Positions 61,691 through 63,775 of a DNA stretch of 63,775 nucleotides are shown piece by piece. Position numbers and translations under genes: made by a program. A model generated the notes under the pieces. It saw only the letters and a list, made by a program, of their open reading frames with translations, searched no databases and was not told the origin of the DNA. Numbering within the stretch: the first letter of the stretch is position 1; each line of letters starts with the position of its first letter. Source of the DNA: Chitinophaga pinensis (GTDB lineage Bacteria > Pseudomonadota > Gammaproteobacteria > Burkholderiales > Burkholderiaceae_C); the NCBI GenBank assembly GCA_943326015.2, contig CALPRQ020000019.1, positions 1 through 63,775 of the forward strand, in the 5' to 3' direction.

Positions 61691-62179
61691 ATGGCGGTCA
61701 AAAGCCAACAAAACCTGGTCGCGGGGCTGATGTTCACCCTCACGGGTGCCGCGTTCGCGCTGGGTGCCCGCGAGTACGACATGGGAACCGCCGGCCGCAT
61801 GGGTCCGGGCTACTTCCCGCTCGTGCTCGGCGTCATCCTCGCCGTGCTCGGCATCCTGACCACCCTGCAGTCCTTCGGCGGCCAGCCGCAAGAGGGCCAG
61901 GAAATCGGCAAGATCGCCTGGCGTCCGCTGATCTTCGTCATCGGGGCCAACCTGATCTTCGGCCTGCTGCTCGGCGGCCTGCCCAGCATCGGCATCCCGG
62001 CCATGGGCCTGATGGTTGCAATCGTCGGCCTGACCTTCGTTTCCATGCTGGCAGGCACTGAATTCACGTTCAAGAGCGCCACCGTGCTCTCGGCCATCCT
62101 GGCCATCAGCAGCTATCTCATGTTCGTCAAGATGCTGGGACTGACCTTCCAGGTCTGGCCCTGGTTCATCGGCGCCTGA
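61691..62179 (+). CDS. tctB: tripartite tricarboxylate transporter, small membrane subunit TctB
   Basis: 162 aa with four hydrophobic segments. Characteristic MGTAGRMGPGYFPLVLGVIL (about 31-50). Small membrane subunit of the TTT-family importer for tricarboxylates or related acids. Strong GAGGAG before ATG 61691. tctC, the binding-protein gene that usually comes first, is not here. Confidence 0.9.
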   Translation: MAVKSQQNLVAGLMFTLTGAAFALGAREYDMGTAGRMGPGYFPLVLGVILAVLGILTTLQSFGGQPQEGQEIGKIAWRPLIFVIGANLIFGLLLGGLPSIGIPAMGLMVAIVGLTFVSMLAGTEFTFKSATVLSAILAISSYLMFVKMLGLTFQVWPWFIGA

Positions 62180-62193
62180 AGGAAACCCCCATC

Positions 62194-63708
62194 ATGATGG
62201 ACCTGATCAATCACCTCTCGCTCGGTTTCGGCGTCGCCTTCACGGCGCAGAACCTGCTCTACGCGCTGGTCGGCTGCCTGCTCGGCACCCTGATCGGCGT
62301 GCTGCCCGGCCTTGGGCCCGTGACGACGATCGCGATGCTGCTGCCCGCGACCTACGCGCTGCCGCCGATCGCCGCGCTCATCATGCTCGCCGGCATCTAC
62401 TACGGCGCGCAATACGGTGGCTCGACCACCGCGATCCTGGTCAACCTGCCAGGCGAAGCCTCCTCGGTCGTGACCGCGCTCGATGGCTACGCGATGGCCA
62501 AGAAGGGCCGCGCCGGCCCCGCGCTGGCCGCCGCCGGCATCGGCAGCTTCTTCGCGGGCTCGGTCGGCACCCTGGTGCTGGCCGCCTTCGCGGTGCCGCT
62601 GACCGAGGTCGCCTTCATGTTCGGTCCGGCCGAGTATTTCTCGCTGATGGTACTGGGCCTGATCGGCGCCGTGGTGCTGGCCTCGGGCTCGCTGCTCAAG
62701 GCGATCTCGATGATCATCCTGGGCCTGCTGTTCGGCATTATCGGTACCGACGTCAACTCGGGCGTGGCGCGCTTTTCCTTCGACATCCCCGAACTGACCG
62801 ACGGCGTGGGCTTCATCGTGATCGCGATGGGCCTGTTCGGCTACGGCGAGATCATCCAGAACCTGGCTCAGCCCGAGGAGGAACGCGCCCTCAACACCAA
62901 GAAGGTCACCGGCCTGATGCCGACCAAGGAAGACTTCAAGGCCATGATGCCCGCCATCCTGCGCGGCACGGCACTGGGCTCGGCGCTCGGCATCCTGCCG
63001 GGTGGCGGTGCGCTGCTGTCGTCCTTCGCGGCCTACACGCTCGAGAAGAAGACCAAGCTCAAGCCGGGCGAAGTGCCGTTCGGCCAGGGCAACATCCGTG
63101 GCGTCGCATCGCCCGAGGCCGCCAACAACGCCGGCTCGCAGACCTCCTTCATCCCGCTGCTGACGCTGGGCATCCCGCCCAACGCCGTGATGGCGCTGAT
63201 GGTCGGTGCCATGACCATCCACAACATCCAGCCGGGTCCGCAGGTCATGACCAGCAACCCCGAGCTGTTCTGGGGCCTGATCGCCTCGATGTGGATCGGC
63301 AACCTGATGCTGGTGATCCTGAACCTGCCGCTGGTCGGCCTCTGGATCAAGCTGCTGTCGGTGCCCTACCGCTGGATGTTCCCGGCCATCGTGCTGTTCT
63401 GCGCGGTCGGCGTCTACTCGACCAACAACAACACCTTCGACATCTGGCTGACCGGCTTGTTCGGTGTGATCGGCTACTTCTTCGTCAAGCTCGGCTGCGA
63501 GCCCGCACCACTGCTGCTGGGACTGATCCTGGGCCCGATGATGGAAGAGAACCTGCGTCGCTCCATGCTGCTGTCGCGCGGCGACTGGAGCGTGTTCGTG
63601 ACGCGGCCGTTGTCGGCCTCGCTGCTGGCTGTCGCTGTCGTGCTGCTGCTGATCGTGCTGTCGCCTTCGGTCAGCAAGAAGCGCGAGGAAGCCTTCGTGG
63701 AGGACTGA
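62194..63708 (+). CDS. tctA: tripartite tricarboxylate transporter, large membrane subunit TctA
   Basis: 504 aa with about 11-12 hydrophobic segments. Family signature block GVLPGLGPVTTIAMLLP (about 34-50) and the second GILPGGGALLSSFAAY (about 267-282), then GNIRGVASPEAANNAG. Translated 14 bp after tctB. The substrate is set by TctC, which is missing locally. Confidence 0.93.
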   Translation: MMDLINHLSLGFGVAFTAQNLLYALVGCLLGTLIGVLPGLGPVTTIAMLLPATYALPPIAALIMLAGIYYGAQYGGSTTAILVNLPGEASSVVTALDGYAMAKKGRAGPALAAAGIGSFFAGSVGTLVLAAFAVPLTEVAFMFGPAEYFSLMVLGLIGAVVLASGSLLKAISMIILGLLFGIIGTDVNSGVARFSFDIPELTDGVGFIVIAMGLFGYGEIIQNLAQPEEERALNTKKVTGLMPTKEDFKAMMPAILRGTALGSALGILPGGGALLSSFAAYTLEKKTKLKPGEVPFGQGNIRGVASPEAANNAGSQTSFIPLLTLGIPPNAVMALMVGAMTIHNIQPGPQVMTSNPELFWGLIASMWIGNLMLVILNLPLVGLWIKLLSVPYRWMFPAIVLFCAVGVYSTNNNTFDIWLTGLFGVIGYFFVKLGCEPAPLLLGLILGPMMEENLRRSMLLSRGDWSVFVTRPLSASLLAVAVVLLLIVLSPSVSKKREEAFVED

Positions 63709-63775
63709 TTGAAGTTCTCACTCGGGGCCGGCCGCTGGTGGCTGTGGTCGGCCCTCTGCGTCCTGCTGCTGCTGC
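63709..63775 (+). CDS. start of a downstream gene, cut by the window edge
   Basis: TTG 63709 follows the tctA stop directly, with GGAGG 6-10 bases before it. The visible 22 residues (MKFSLGAGRWWLWSALCVLLLL, first residue read from TTG) look like a membrane anchor or signal segment. Product unknown. Confidence 0.5.
   Translation, partial: MKFSLGAGRWWLWSALCVLLLL

Overview
The window is a GC-rich (about two-thirds G+C by eye) chromosomal segment of a betaproteobacterium of the order Burkholderiales. The most likely group is the Comamonadaceae or a close relative. Supporting signs are: three 'MKKSLIAxAVLAAAGAASAQSSV' general porins; gatCAB; mreBCD-mrdA; HrcA/CIRCE-controlled groESL; a coenzyme-B12-dependent ribonucleotide reductase; and tctBA genes. 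No species is claimed.

Layout, left to right. (1) 1-0.3 kb: the C-terminal end of an IS605-type tnpB with its right-end hairpin. (2) 0.3-12.7 kb: housekeeping and conserved genes. These are a NUDIX/metallo-beta-lactamase fusion, an S4/pseudouridine-synthase-like protein that lacks its catalytic motif, RNase P RNA (minus strand), cysK, a TPR protein next to a DrrAB-type ABC exporter, a large FAD protein, htpX, a DUF3025 protein, pyrC and a c-type cytochrome. (3) 12.8-15.9 kb: the glutamate/aspartate importer gltIJKL. (4) 16.1-18.1 kb: an orphan RTX calcium-binding protein. (5) 18.3-23.8 kb: an aldehyde dehydrogenase and saccharopine-dehydrogenase-like pair that looks like lysine catabolism, a LysR regulator and an Atm1-type ABC exporter. 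(6) 23.9-24.6 kb: an AT-richer gap with an overlooked 39-aa membrane protein, a terminator and a 9-bp palindrome. (7) 24.6-35.6 kb: ampG, an M48 protease, an MBL hydrolase, a GspE/PilB-type ATPase, xthA and pyrE (whose start codons overlap head to head), and gatCAB. gatA carries a 160-bp patch of foreign-looking composition. (8) 35.9-41.8 kb: mreBCD-mrdA and an APH/P-loop kinase fusion. (9) 41.9-53.7 kb: an accessory region bracketed by two same-direction paralogues of an AAA/PD-(D/E)XK protein. Inside it are a TacA-TacT toxin-antitoxin pair bounded by 14-bp direct repeats, an IS607-like element with a damaged recombinase, a 5' stub of a third AAA/nuclease copy, three porins with duplicated 3' flanks, a tnpB broken by one stop codon, and an orphan MqsA-type DNA-binding domain. 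(10) 53.8-63.8 kb: groESL, a SulP transporter, nrdJ with a 378-residue LAGLIDADG intein placed directly before the catalytic cysteine and two NrdR boxes upstream, and tctBA.

The most interesting points are the NrdJ intein and its leader, the foreign patch in gatA, the dead pseudouridine synthase coupled to a NUDIX-MBL fusion, the nuclease-bracketed porin/IS/TA region, and the unannotated 39-aa membrane protein. No CRISPR array, tRNA or prophage integrase was seen.
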